Of a stretch of DNA of 64,000 nt, positions 1 to 8,115 are shown piece after piece. The notes beneath the pieces are model-generated. The model was not told the origin of the DNA and did no database searches. It saw only the letters and a list, made by a program, of their open reading frames with translations. A program made the translations under genes and the position numbers. Position 1 is the first letter of the stretch. Every line of letters starts with the position of its first letter. Source of the stretch: Lachnospiraceae bacterium UBA3762 (GTDB lineage Bacteria > Bacillota > Clostridia > Lachnospirales > Lachnospiraceae); the NCBI GenBank assembly GCA_002371615.1, contig DFGA01000064.1:1-64000 (forward strand), given 5' to 3'.

Positions 1-47
1 TTTCTAACATGATTGGATTATACGTAAATGAAAGGAAGCCCTCTTAT

Positions 48-347
48 ATGAATAAAAAAGTGTATTCTATTAGCGAAATAAAGAATATGGTTGAACCTCT
101 TGCCAGAGAGTATGGGGTAGAATCGTTGTTCTTGTTTGGATCCTATGCTAAGGGAATAGCTGATGAAAACTCTGATGTTGATTTCAGAATTGATAAAGGA
201 GATGTCAGGGGAATACGTTTTGCGGGTCTTTATACAGATTTGGAGGAGGTTTTGGGAAAAAATGTTGACCTTGTTACTACAGCCAGTCTGGATGAAAGCT
301 TCAAAAAAAGCATAGCTGGTGAGGAGATTCTGCTTTATGCAAAATAG
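48..347 (+). CDS. mntA: MntA-type minimal nucleotidyltransferase (antitoxin of HEPN/MNT pair)
   Basis: A 99-residue nucleotidyltransferase of the MNT family. The GSYAKG motif, followed by a D-x-D (SDVDF), is the active-site signature that binds nucleotide and metal. In characterised pairs MntA transfers AMP to a tyrosine of HepT and so neutralises its RNase activity. The ATG at 48 is chosen over an earlier in-frame ATG at 9 because AAAGGAAG lies about nine bases before it. The gene overlaps the HEPN gene by 11 nt, as in known mntA-hepT operons. Family assignment is firm; toxin-antitoxin function is inferred from family and context. Confidence 0.88.
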   Translation: MNKKVYSISEIKNMVEPLAREYGVESLFLFGSYAKGIADENSDVDFRIDKGDVRGIRFAGLYTDLEEVLGKNVDLVTTASLDESFKKSIAGEEILLYAK

Positions 348-693
348 GGATAGATCAGTAATAAAACATATATACCGGTATTGCCGTGAAATTAGCGCAG
401 AGTTGGATCAGATAGCCAATGACAAGGATAGGTTTATGGCAAATTCCGTGTATAAGAACTCATTGGCATTATGCGTTTTACAGATTGGTGAACTGGTTGC
501 TATTCTTTCTGATGAGTATAAGAAAGAGAAGACAAGTGTGGAATGGAAAAGTATTAAGGCGATGAGAAATGTAGTTGCACATAAATATGGGCAGTTTGAT
601 TTTGAAGTACTATGGGAAACTGTAACAGAGGATATTCCGAAATTGACTATATTCTGCGAAGAAGAATTACAGTCTGATAATATAGACGAGTAG
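337..693 (+). CDS. hepT: HepT-type HEPN domain RNase toxin
   Basis: A 118-residue all-helical HEPN protein. It contains RNVVAHKY, a match to the R-x4-H-x-Y motif: Arg and His form the RNase site of HepT and the Tyr is the residue modified by MntA. The ATG at 337 is preferred over a GTG at 319 because GAGGAG at 321-326 sits at normal spacing before it. It starts inside the end of mntA, so the two are translationally coupled. All key residues are present, so the toxin should be functional. Confidence 0.88.
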   Translation: MQNRDRSVIKHIYRYCREISAELDQIANDKDRFMANSVYKNSLALCVLQIGELVAILSDEYKKEKTSVEWKSIKAMRNVVAHKYGQFDFEVLWETVTEDIPKLTIFCEEELQSDNIDE

Positions 694-1003
694 ATATAAG
701 TCTGTAAACAAGCCCCAAAACGTTTTTCCCACAAACGCCCCCCCAATATGTTAGTATACTCATATGAACGACCGTGATATCAGAGCTGTCGAGAATATGG
801 CCCCTCGCCGGGGTGGCATCCAGCTTCTGCGAAGCAGGACAACCCGGATCGGAATGAGCCAAAGTACGTCGTCAAAAATAAACTGTTCATGAACTAGAAT
901 ACATAGAGACTCGGTCACTTGATCGGGTCTTTATGTTTATCCGATGTTGTTGCCGATGATTGGATCCGACAGTGATAAATGTGGATACGAAGGGAATCTT
1001 ATT
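694..1003. other. Intergenic region without a recognisable gene
   Basis: About 310 bases between the toxin-antitoxin pair and the next lipoprotein. The short ORFs here have no ribosome-binding site and no family resemblance. The middle (about 775-860) is richer in G+C than its flanks and contains small hairpins, for example GCTTC-TGC-GAAGC near 830. The end holds the 901-936 hairpin. It could be a decayed repeat or an unrecognised small RNA; nothing firmer can be said. Confidence 0.4.
901..936. terminator. 13-bp hairpin, possible terminator
   Basis: ACATAGAGACTCG (901-913) pairs along its whole length with CGGGTCTTTATGT (924-936), with two G-U wobbles and a 10-nt loop. No long T-run follows, so it is only a candidate terminator or RNA structure before the lipoprotein gene. 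Confidence 0.4.
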
Positions 1004-1906
1004 ATGAAGAGAAAATCATTTGCCTCATTTCTTATGTGCCTTATGAGCGCCGCACTCCTTGCGGGTTGCACATCGGCCGACAGCACACTTGCAGGAGTAG
1101 GAATGAAAGAATTAAACGCGCTTCAGGGTCATTGGGTCGACATTAACGGAGAGACGACACTGGATTTTGACAAAAACAATATGACCGTAACATCTCCGTA
1201 TAATAAGGAAACATTTAAGGTAAAGATCTCAGGGGATGATGCGAAATATATTGAAAACGCCAAGCCGGAGTATGAGTACGATAAAGGCTTTGGCATAATA
1301 GGAGTCATTAGGATAGGATACGACGGAGCACTTACGGCGCATGAGATGGTCATGGATGCAACGGGGCATGAATACCGATTTGTCAGGGAGGAAGATGTTG
1401 ATAAGGAACTTGAGATACAGATCAAGGACCGCGACCTTCCGAAATCGATCGAATCGGATGAGATCGTCAGTTTCAACATGGTCTTTAGCAACGAATACAG
1501 TGCCTATGATATACCACCTGAAGAGCCGTGGTATGGCGGAGTCTATTCTTTTGATGTAGAAAGGGATGATGACGGAGGTTATGAGATGTCGCTTCACGGA
1601 TCCGGATCGAGCTACATTATCGTAGACTATAGCGGTCCCGTTTCCGAGGATTATGTCAGGGGACTTGCCGATCTTGTAAAAGAGCAGAATCTTGCGGAAT
1701 TTAACGGCTGGTGGCGGACCAACAGTGAGCAGTTTGACAGATGGTATGTAAATATCGAATATGCTTCCGGGGAGAATATCCTGATGGAGGCATCGGGACG
1801 CGCGGCACTCGAGTGTCCCTTCAGCATCTATGCATTCCTCAGATATGCCGACACGGAGGCCGGCTATACAAAAGAACTTCCAGAATCAGACTTAAGTATG
1901 AAATGA
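1004..1906 (+). CDS. Predicted lipoprotein of unknown function
   Basis: A 300-residue protein. A lysine/arginine-rich N-terminus and hydrophobic stretch end in LLAGC, a lipobox with Cys22 as lipidation site. The mature part is acidic and resembles the small beta-rich extracytoplasmic lipoproteins common in Lachnospiraceae, but I recognise no named family. The ATG at 1004 is used because AGGGA precedes it and the signal peptide starts there; an in-frame extension to 944 would put 20 unlikely residues before the signal. It ends 25 bases before a second lipoprotein gene, so co-transcription is likely. Confidence 0.75.
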   Translation: MKRKSFASFLMCLMSAALLAGCTSADSTLAGVGMKELNALQGHWVDINGETTLDFDKNNMTVTSPYNKETFKVKISGDDAKYIENAKPEYEYDKGFGIIGVIRIGYDGALTAHEMVMDATGHEYRFVREEDVDKELEIQIKDRDLPKSIESDEIVSFNMVFSNEYSAYDIPPEEPWYGGVYSFDVERDDDGGYEMSLHGSGSSYIIVDYSGPVSEDYVRGLADLVKEQNLAEFNGWWRTNSEQFDRWYVNIEYASGENILMEASGRAALECPFSIYAFLRYADTEAGYTKELPESDLSMK

Positions 1907-1931
1907 TGTCGTATTCCCTGGAGGCAATTAC

Positions 1932-2897
1932 GTGATAAAAAAGTGCAAAATAAAATGTATTATTGTGGCGGCTGCTATCCTTCTTTGCGGATGCGGCAAG
2001 GATACGGAGGATGCGAATGCTCCGATAATAGAGCAACAAATCCTTGTGACACATGATGAGACCATAACTAAAAACGAAAAACAGGATCAGCAAACAGCTA
2101 ACGAAGAAGAGACCGAGGATACAGGGAATATAGAAAGTGCTGAACCTGATATTTTGGTTTTCAGAGATGTTTTTGGGGAAGAATATGAAACCGCGATTAA
2201 CCCTGACATTCCGTCTAACCCTTTTAACAATGATAAGTTCATCCATGAGGGAGATATACTCCGGTATGATGATGAAGGATATGATTGCAAACTTGGTATA
2301 GATGTTTCGCATCATCAGGGAAATATTGATTGGAAAAGCGTAAAGGCTCAGGGATATGATTTTGCCATATTAAGGATTGGCTATAGGGGGTATGGCAAGG
2401 AAGGATCACTAAATCAGGATAAAGCATTTGAGCAGAATTATGAAAATGCGAGGGCGGCCGGCCTTTCTGTAGGTGTTTATTTCTTTGCGCAGGCTGTCAG
2501 TGAGGAAGAGGCTGCAGAAGAGGCGGAGTTTGTTCTGGGAATTTTAAATGGCCGCGATCTTGAGCTTCCTGTTGTATATGATCCGGAAAGCATACTTGAT
2601 GACGAGGCAAGAACGGATGATGTAAGCGGTGAACAGTTTACAAAAAATACTAAGGAGTTTTGCAGATTAATCAAAGAAGCCGGCTATGTCCCGATGATTT
2701 ATAGCAATATGTTGTGGGAGGCATTTGAACTTGATTTAGAACAATTATCTGATATTGATATCTGGTATGCCGATTATGAAGACGTACCTCAAACACCCTA
2801 TGATTTTGATTTTTGGCAATACTCAAATACCGGGAAAGTAGCCGGGGTGAGTGGAGAGGTCGATCTTGACATCTGGCTTAAACCGAAGAATGAATAA
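1932..2897 (+). CDS. Lipoprotein with GH25 muramidase (lysozyme) domain
   Basis: A 321-residue surface lipoprotein. A signal peptide ends in LLCGC (Cys21), then comes an acidic linker to about residue 118, then a glycoside hydrolase 25 domain. The domain starts with GIDVSHHQG (first catalytic-site Asp), contains LPVVYDPE (DxE motif at 217-219 with the acid/base Glu) and ends with a DFWQYS strand. GH25 enzymes cleave the MurNAc-GlcNAc bond of peptidoglycan. The GTG start at 1932 is supported by GGAGG seven bases upstream. Membrane anchoring suggests wall remodelling rather than secretion. Confidence 0.88.
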   Translation: MIKKCKIKCIIVAAAILLCGCGKDTEDANAPIIEQQILVTHDETITKNEKQDQQTANEEETEDTGNIESAEPDILVFRDVFGEEYETAINPDIPSNPFNNDKFIHEGDILRYDDEGYDCKLGIDVSHHQGNIDWKSVKAQGYDFAILRIGYRGYGKEGSLNQDKAFEQNYENARAAGLSVGVYFFAQAVSEEEAAEEAEFVLGILNGRDLELPVVYDPESILDDEARTDDVSGEQFTKNTKEFCRLIKEAGYVPMIYSNMLWEAFELDLEQLSDIDIWYADYEDVPQTPYDFDFWQYSNTGKVAGVSGEVDLDIWLKPKNE

Positions 2898-2971
2898 ATA
2901 TTATTGCCCCTCTAAGAGCAAAAGCCGTGGGAGCCTAAACTGTCCTTATGAAAGCACATTTTATAAAACAC

Positions 2972-2999
2972 TTGACTTAGCCGTACGACTAATTATACA
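2972..2999 (+). promoter_or_regulatory. hipBA promoter
   Basis: TTGACT (2972-2977) and TATACA (2994-2999) with a 16-bp spacer; TACAAT at 2996-3001 gives 18 bp. It precedes hipB by about 70 bases. The spacer is filled by the first palindromic operator. Confidence 0.7.
2977..2992. promoter_or_regulatory. Palindromic operator 1 for HipB
   Basis: TTAGCCGTACGACTAA, a palindrome with one mismatched pair. It lies between the -35 and -10 boxes, so repressor binding would block RNA polymerase. It shares the AGCCGTACG core with operator 2. Confidence 0.75.
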
Positions 3000-3014
3000 A
3001 TAAAGCATAACGAA

Positions 3015-3031
3015 TTGAGCCGTACGGCTAA
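3015..3031. promoter_or_regulatory. Palindromic operator 2 for HipB
   Basis: The core AGCCGTACGGCT (3018-3029) is a perfect 12-bp palindrome. It lies just downstream of the predicted start point and 39 bp centre-to-centre from operator 1, which suits cooperative binding or looping by HipB dimers held by HipA. Confidence 0.75.
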
Positions 3032-3066
3032 TTGATTTCCGAAAAGGATATTCGAAAAGGTAAAAA

Positions 3067-3279
3067 ATGGTCACCAATGATTCGCAGGCATTCGGACAAA
3101 TGCTGAAAAAGAGAAGAAAAGAACTGGGTTACACGCAAGGCTATATATCTGATTTTACGGGATTTTCGGTAAGCTTTATATCAGATCTTGAGAACGGTAA
3201 AAAGACGGCTGAACTCGGTAAGGCGATTAAATACGCAAACCTGCTCGGACTTGACGTGAAACTTGAAGTCAGAGGTTAA
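3067..3279 (+). CDS. hipB: HipB-like XRE-family antitoxin/repressor
   Basis: A 70-residue helix-turn-helix protein of the XRE/Cro family. The order KRRKELGYTQ, then a recognition helix in SVSFISDLENGKK, is typical of HipB. It is expected to dimerise, bind the two upstream palindromes and hold HipA inactive. AAAAGG sits before the ATG. Its TAA overlaps the next ATG (TAATG), coupling antitoxin and toxin translation. Confidence 0.88.
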   Translation: MVTNDSQAFGQMLKKRRKELGYTQGYISDFTGFSVSFISDLENGKKTAELGKAIKYANLLGLDVKLEVRG

Positions 3280-4562
3280 TGATGGAGTATATCGTCAGTA
3301 TTGAGATAAACAGAAAACAGCATGAGATCGGAACCATTTCCGGTAATTCTTTCGATGATGCAAGGTTTGCCTATGCCGATAGTTACCTTAATATGCAAGG
3401 TTGCGAACCTGTTTCGCTCGGTCTGCCGTTAAGGCGTGAGCCTTTTTCGCCCGCAGAAACAAGGTGCTTTTTTGAGGGGCTTCTTCCGGAGGGCTTCACA
3501 AGACGTACTATAGCCTCGCGAATGCATTTTGACGAGAACGATTATATTTCCATTCTTCACGGACTCGGACAGGAATGTATTGGAGCAATCAGGGTATATA
3601 CTTTGCAGGAAAAGCCGGAATCCGGTTACGAGAAAATCAATGACATTCAGCTTCGGGAGCTTGCTTCGGAAGGGGCATCGGTATCAGCGAATATAATTGT
3701 AAAATCGCATTTGTCGCTTGCCGGAGCATCAGGAAAGGTAGGGCTTTATTTCGACGAAAAAAACGGTGAATGGTATCTGCCGCATGGGCTTGCACCGAGC
3801 ACACATATAGTCAAACAAAGTCATGTTCGCCTTGACAGTATAGTAATCAATGAGCAGTTGTGCCTGATGACTGCGTCGAAATGCGGAATTGAAACACCTG
3901 ACAGTTTCATCATCTCAACTTCATCAAATGATTATGAGAATGTACTTCTCGCCTTAAATAGATATGACAGGATTGTTACAGGACAGTCAGAAACAATAGA
4001 TGGATTGTCTGTGCCTGCCAGGCTTCATCAGGAGGATTTTGCGCAGGCGATGGGTATTAATGCAGTAAATAAGTATGAAGCGGACGGACGTCGCGGATAT
4101 GCAGGGAAAATGTTTGATCTTCTCAGAAAGCATTCCGCTTCACCGATCGATGATCAGATCAAACTACTTGATCGTATGATATTCAATTGCGTTCTGGGGA
4201 ATACAGACTCACATATCAAGAATTACTCGTTACTGTACAACGAAAAGCTGTCAACAATGCGCCTTGCCCCGGCATATGACATGATATGTACGCTTGTTTA
4301 TGAAAGCAGTACACATGATATGTCAATCTCAATCGGAAACGCAACGACAATTGACGAGATCACAAGAGATTCCTTTAAGATGCTGGCAGAGGATATCGGT
4401 ATTACCGAGAAGGTAGTGCTTGAGAGATATGATAAAATATGTACCTGTTTTGAAAGCGCGCTTTTTGAATCAGCCCATGAACTATCTGATATGGGATTTA
4501 CCAAAGCGAAAACTATCGCTGAACGGATACATAAAAGTGTCAAAAAGAACCGTCCCTTTTGA
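3279..4562 (+). CDS. hipA: HipA-like serine/threonine kinase toxin
   Basis: A 427-residue full-length HipA, not the split HipS/HipT form. An N-terminal HipA_N domain is followed by the kinase: SLAGASGK (glycine-rich loop with Ser), HIVKQ (ATP-binding Lys), NRYDR, RLHQEDFAQ, LGNTDSHIKN (catalytic loop with Asp) and LAPAYDM (metal-binding Asp). HipA kinases phosphorylate aminoacyl-tRNA synthetases and induce dormancy; the substrate here is unknown. The last eight codons and the stop are contributed by a dispersed 28-bp palindromic repeat (4537-4564), so the C-terminus SVKKNRPF is probably acquired. Confidence 0.9.
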   Translation: MMEYIVSIEINRKQHEIGTISGNSFDDARFAYADSYLNMQGCEPVSLGLPLRREPFSPAETRCFFEGLLPEGFTRRTIASRMHFDENDYISILHGLGQECIGAIRVYTLQEKPESGYEKINDIQLRELASEGASVSANIIVKSHLSLAGASGKVGLYFDEKNGEWYLPHGLAPSTHIVKQSHVRLDSIVINEQLCLMTASKCGIETPDSFIISTSSNDYENVLLALNRYDRIVTGQSETIDGLSVPARLHQEDFAQAMGINAVNKYEADGRRGYAGKMFDLLRKHSASPIDDQIKLLDRMIFNCVLGNTDSHIKNYSLLYNEKLSTMRLAPAYDMICTLVYESSTHDMSISIGNATTIDEITRDSFKMLAEDIGITEKVVLERYDKICTCFESALFESAHELSDMGFTKAKTIAERIHKSVKKNRPF

Positions 4563-4564
4563 CA
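4537..4564. repeat. 28-bp palindromic REP-like repeat, copy 1
   Basis: It starts GTGTCAAAAAGAACC and ends CCTTTTGACA; the outer TGTCAAAA/TTTTGACA arms are inverted repeats. An exact reverse-complement copy lies at 18254-18281. From memory, related sequences are scattered through many Clostridia genomes. This copy contains the hipA stop codon. Confidence 0.85.
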
Positions 4565-4638
4565 AATGACGCTATCCGGGGATGACAACAACACAAAGCT
4601 ATGATTTTAACCTTCATTACCACATATGCAGTAATCCG

Positions 4639-4647
4639 TGGTAGAAT
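4639..4647 (+). promoter_or_regulatory. Extended -10 promoter of the PAS-GGDEF gene
   Basis: TGgTAGAAT ends seven bases before the ATG at 4654. The expected start point coincides with the start codon and there is no ribosome-binding site, so the mRNA may be leaderless. No good -35 box is visible. Confidence 0.5.
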
Positions 4648-4653
4648 ACCACT

Positions 4654-5655
4654 ATGAATGAAAAAAATGTAAAAGCGGCTATAATCATGCCGGAAATAGA
4701 TAATGCTATCCGAAGCCTGTTTGAGGCTTTGGTTTGTGTTGACGAATCAGGCGGAAAATGCGTTGTAGTTGATCACAACAGTGAACTTGATAATCTGTTT
4801 TCTGATCTGCCGGATATGGATAATGTAAATTATCAGGAACTGCGTGAAAAAATGATAAAGGATATCCATCCCGAAGACAGAGAGGAATTCTCCCGCTTTA
4901 CAGACCATAAACGGTATATAGAGCAGTTATCGGTTAATGTTCATACATCAATTGAGTGCAGGATCAGACACTCGGACAACAGGTATTATTGGTCCGAGAT
5001 CATCATTTGCAATACAACAATCGAAGACAGTACAACAGGTAACGGATGTCTTCTCATGATAAGGGATATTGACAGGAGAAAAGTCCGGGAACTTAACGAA
5101 GAGGCAAAAGAGCGGGCGCTTCTTAGCCACCTTCAGGATAAGTATGATACGCTTTTTGTGGAAAATATGACGGATCAGCAGACCGGCTGCTATAACCGGA
5201 AAGGGTTAAAATATTATTCGGACATAGTTATTGATGAAGCGGTAAACAACAGCCGGAATCTGTTTGTATGCGTATCGGATCTTAACGGCTTAAAGCACCT
5301 GAACGACACATATGGTCATGCGGCAGGAGATGAGGCACTTTTGGCGGTGGCAAATGTCCTTACAGCATCTGCGCCCACGGGATCAAAGGTTGTCCGGATT
5401 GGCGGGGATGAATTTCTGATATTTGCCGCAATAGATCCTGCAAGTAATGAGGCTGATGTTTTTCCGGATAAAGTTGACAAGGGTATCGAAGAATACAACA
5501 ATTCACATTCCAATCCGTATCAGATAGGCGCAAGTTACGGATGGGTAGTACTCCCTCCCCAAGATGGAATGTCGTCTCTTGATGAGTACATAGAGATGGC
5601 GGATGCGAAGATGTATGAGATGCGCCTGAAACGGGATAAATACAGAAGAGGTTAA
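4654..5655 (+). CDS. PAS-GGDEF diguanylate cyclase
   Basis: A 333-residue cytoplasmic protein. A PAS-like sensor covers about residues 15-150, a short coiled linker follows, then a GGDEF domain (about 168-333). The catalytic motif RIGGDEF is intact near residue 250, so the protein should make cyclic di-GMP from two GTP. The RxxD inhibitory site normally found before GGDEF is absent, so product inhibition there is unlikely. It lies two bases before a dehydrogenase gene; a functional link is not obvious. Confidence 0.88.
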   Translation: MNEKNVKAAIIMPEIDNAIRSLFEALVCVDESGGKCVVVDHNSELDNLFSDLPDMDNVNYQELREKMIKDIHPEDREEFSRFTDHKRYIEQLSVNVHTSIECRIRHSDNRYYWSEIIICNTTIEDSTTGNGCLLMIRDIDRRKVRELNEEAKERALLSHLQDKYDTLFVENMTDQQTGCYNRKGLKYYSDIVIDEAVNNSRNLFVCVSDLNGLKHLNDTYGHAAGDEALLAVANVLTASAPTGSKVVRIGGDEFLIFAAIDPASNEADVFPDKVDKGIEEYNNSHSNPYQIGASYGWVVLPPQDGMSSLDEYIEMADAKMYEMRLKRDKYRRG

Positions 5656-5657
5656 GT

Positions 5658-6620
5658 ATGAAAATCGTAATGCTTGAAAGGCATAGTGTCGGAACTGATG
5701 TCGACGTATCATGTATGAGTGAACTCGGCGATTTTATCTCTTATGACAATACAGTCACGCATGAAGAGGTCATAGAACGCGTGGGAGACGCTGATGCGGT
5801 CATAGTAAATAAAGCACCCCTTAACTCCGATACGTTAAAATGCGCGGCAAACTTAAAGTTTATCGGTGTACTTGCTACGGGCTATGACAATATCGATATT
5901 AAATACTGCAGGGAAAGAGGGATCCGTGTAGCCAATGTCAGGGATTATTCAACGGCTATGGTGGCACAGCATACGTTTACTCTTGCGCTTGCACTCTCCC
6001 AGAAGATCGTACACTATGATAACTATGTCAAATCGGGACAGTATGCCGCACAGCAGAGATTTTCCAATTTCGATATTCCTTTTTATGAACTTGATAAAAA
6101 GACATGGGGAGTCGTGGGACTGGGGAATATAGGCAGACGGGTGGCACGCATCGCAGATTCCTTCGGCTGCCGGGTCATAACTCATTCCGTTACCGGAAGC
6201 AGACATGATGACAGTCCTTATGAACAGGTGGATAAAGATACTCTTCTGAAAGAGAGCGATTATATTTCCCTGCATTGTCCGCTCAGTGATCTGAGCCGGG
6301 GATTTATAGATGCCGATGCACTTGCAGCAATGAAAGAGACTGCAGTACTTATCAATGTAGCAAGAGGACCTGTGGTTGATTCGGCGGCACTGGCGGATGC
6401 ACTGGAAAACGGAAAGATTGCGGGAGCCGGACTTGATGTTTTGGAACATGAGCCTATAGTTGAAGGTGACCCGCTGGGGAAGATCAAGGACAGTAACAGA
6501 CTCATCATAACGCCGCATCTTGCATGGGCCAGTGTGGAAGCACGCACAAGATGTGTTGAGGAAGTCTATTTGAATCTTAAGGCGTTTATGAACGGTGAGG
6601 ACAGAAATGCCGTTTTGTGA
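5658..6620 (+). CDS. D-isomer-specific 2-hydroxyacid dehydrogenase
   Basis: A 320-residue NAD(P)-dependent dehydrogenase of the glycerate/hydroxypyruvate reductase type. The Rossmann motif GLGNIG is near residue 154. The catalytic triad is visible as Arg in NVARGP, Glu in VLEHEP and His in TPHLAW. The N-terminal substrate domain has GVLATGYDNID. The substrate (hydroxypyruvate, glyoxylate or another 2-oxoacid) cannot be decided. AGAGG precedes the start, two bases after the diguanylate cyclase stop. Confidence 0.9.
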   Translation: MKIVMLERHSVGTDVDVSCMSELGDFISYDNTVTHEEVIERVGDADAVIVNKAPLNSDTLKCAANLKFIGVLATGYDNIDIKYCRERGIRVANVRDYSTAMVAQHTFTLALALSQKIVHYDNYVKSGQYAAQQRFSNFDIPFYELDKKTWGVVGLGNIGRRVARIADSFGCRVITHSVTGSRHDDSPYEQVDKDTLLKESDYISLHCPLSDLSRGFIDADALAAMKETAVLINVARGPVVDSAALADALENGKIAGAGLDVLEHEPIVEGDPLGKIKDSNRLIITPHLAWASVEARTRCVEEVYLNLKAFMNGEDRNAVL

Positions 6621-6634
6621 TACAATACACGGGA

Positions 6635-6835
6635 ATGAAAGATGTAGAAAAGCCTGTATCAGGAGGGAATACAGTTGGGGTATCTAAGAGTCTTTCTCAC
6701 CGGAGAAAGGCTCTGTTAGTGTCCATGGAACTTGGCGCCATGTTTTTGCTTGTGTTTGACAGATTTGCCTACATATACAGAGGCAATATAAGTTCAACCG
6801 GATATTGGATGGTCAGGATCAGTAATCTTTTTTGA
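6635..6835 (+). pseudogene. Truncated N-terminus of a membrane GGDEF-family protein
   Basis: A 66-codon frame containing KALLVSMELGAMFLLVFDRF followed by AYIYRGN and GYWMVRISN, then a stop. From memory this matches the first transmembrane segment of a multi-pass membrane GGDEF family frequent in Lachnospiraceae, where RISNF continues into the next membrane helix. Everything downstream is missing: the frame ends inside the 3' end of the convergent ECF gene. I interpret it as a deletion remnant. The family match is from memory and moderately certain. Confidence 0.5.
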
Positions 6836-7328
6836 CTCTCGTTATTAAGAGGGGGTACAGAAGTGATGATATCACAAGACCTGACAGCCCCTGAACAAGG
6901 TTTGCTGGAACGCTTGCGATTGCGCCTTTTCCGTATATGAACAGTTCGAATACAAGGTATCCTCCCGCAACAATAATAGTGGAGAATCCCCCGCAAAGGA
7001 TCACACGTAAGTGGTCTTTTTTGATTTTATTCTGAAAGCTTCTGAATATGTACCCACTTCCGAAAGCGCAGATCCCCTTAATAAGAAATGTTACCGGAGC
7101 ATAGATGAAATATCCTCCGAGTATATCGGCAAGTGCCGATCCTATTGCTGCGGCTGCTCCGCCGTAGAGTGGGCCCAAAATCACTCCGGACAAAATCACA
7201 AAAGCATCACCGGGATGGATGTATCCGCCTGTTCCCGGTGTAGGTATCTTAATTATAAAAGTGGCAACAAGAATAAGTGCTGCAAACATCGCCGATTTGA
7301 CTATATGTAATGATTTTGAATCTGACAT
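6819..7328 (-). CDS. ECF transporter S component (substrate unknown)
   Basis: A 169-residue integral membrane protein with about six hydrophobic segments. The N-terminal AMFAALILVATFIIKIPTPG and the HPGDAFVILSGVILGPLYGG segment are typical of energy-coupling-factor S components, the substrate-capturing subunits that share an EcfAA'T module encoded elsewhere. No substrate-specific motif is recognisable. It is divergent from a QueT gene, so two S components sit side by side. A GAGG ribosome-binding site precedes the ATG. Confidence 0.8.
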   Translation of the reverse strand: MSDSKSLHIVKSAMFAALILVATFIIKIPTPGTGGYIHPGDAFVILSGVILGPLYGGAAAAIGSALADILGGYFIYAPVTFLIKGICAFGSGYIFRSFQNKIKKDHLRVILCGGFSTIIVAGGYLVFELFIYGKGAIASVPANLVQGLSGLVISSLLYPLLITRVKKDY

Positions 7329-7372
7329 TTCATTATACCTCGCCGTAACTTTGAGATTGATGATTTTCTATA

Positions 7373-7401
7373 TTTATACTCATCCGGGGAATAATTGTCA
7401 A
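7373..7401 (-). promoter_or_regulatory. Promoter of the ECF S-component gene
   Basis: On the minus strand, TTGACA (7396-7401) and TATAAA (7373-7378) are separated by exactly 17 bp, about 45 bases before the start codon. The leader is too short for a typical riboswitch. Confidence 0.8.
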
Positions 7402-7420
7402 TAAGCGTAATTATATGAAA

Positions 7421-7442
7421 AATCTATAAAAAGTTATAGATT
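7421..7442. other. Perfect 8-bp hairpin upstream of queT
   Basis: AATCTATA and TATAGATT flank a 6-nt loop. It lies about 70 bases before queT, just before a TATAAT (7460-7465). No T-run follows, so it is more likely an operator or chance palindrome than a terminator. Confidence 0.35.
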
Positions 7443-7510
7443 GTAGCCGCAGAGTGTTATATAATACCACTTAATGTGCCAATGGTCAGGAATAGAAAGA
7501 GGTATTTAAA

Positions 7511-8083
7511 ATGGTAACAAACGGTACTAAAGGCAGAGGCATGACAACACAGCTTGTGGCTCAGGGGGCTATAATAGCGGCTCTTTATGTCGTACTTTCA
7601 CTTATGACGTATCAGTTTTCGTATCTGGAAATTCAGTGCAGGGTAGCGGAAGCGCTTTGCATGGCTATATACTTCACACCAGCCGGGGTATGGGGAGTAT
7701 TCGTAGGGTGTCTTATCACCAATATGTTTTCGGGATCTTGGATGGACATCGTGTTTGGATCGGCCGCGACGCTTATTGCCGCACTCATTACAAGAGCGAT
7801 GGCAGTTCCGATGAAGAAAACAAACGGAAACAAACTGGACTTTAAGCATATGCTTTTGCTTCCGATTCCGACGGTAGTTGTAAATGCGATCGTAATTCCT
7901 TTTGTGTTGTATTATGGTTACGGCATCGTAAGTATGGGATCGGCAACGGCAAAATGGTCGGTACTCGGCCTTATGATGTTCTCCATAGCCGCAGGCGAGA
8001 TCATATCGTGCTATGTGTTTGGACCGCTGATAGTTAAGCTTATGACCTCAGTGGAGACAAAGCTGTCATTTAACCGGGAATAA
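7511..8083 (+). CDS. queT: QueT-like ECF S component (queuosine precursor)
   Basis: A 190-residue membrane protein of the QueT (DUF988) family. The segment GAIIAALYVVLSLMTYQFSY, then QCRVAEAL, FTPAGVWGVFVGCLITN and WMDIVFGSAATL follow the family order. QueT is the proposed S component for import of queuosine precursors such as preQ1. No preQ1 riboswitch is apparent in the leader. A second Met (residue 11) could be the start, but AGAGG favours 7511. Confidence 0.82.
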   Translation: MVTNGTKGRGMTTQLVAQGAIIAALYVVLSLMTYQFSYLEIQCRVAEALCMAIYFTPAGVWGVFVGCLITNMFSGSWMDIVFGSAATLIAALITRAMAVPMKKTNGNKLDFKHMLLLPIPTVVVNAIVIPFVLYYGYGIVSMGSATAKWSVLGLMMFSIAAGEIISCYVFGPLIVKLMTSVETKLSFNRE

Positions 8084-8115
8084 ATCCGGGATGCTGTTAA
8101 ACGGTGGTGCGGTAA

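Noticed and set aside
647..862. 71-codon frame on the minus strand between the toxin gene and the lipoprotein
   Set aside because: No ribosome-binding site, overlaps the end of hepT, odd composition and no recognisable family.
5949..6518. 189-codon frame opposite the 2-hydroxyacid dehydrogenase
   Set aside because: Shadow of a well-supported gene with all catalytic residues; no ribosome-binding site and unrealistic residue content.
7402..7510. preQ1 riboswitch before queT
   Set aside because: Looked for the conserved class I core and tail; nothing matches. Only a simple 8-bp hairpin is present.
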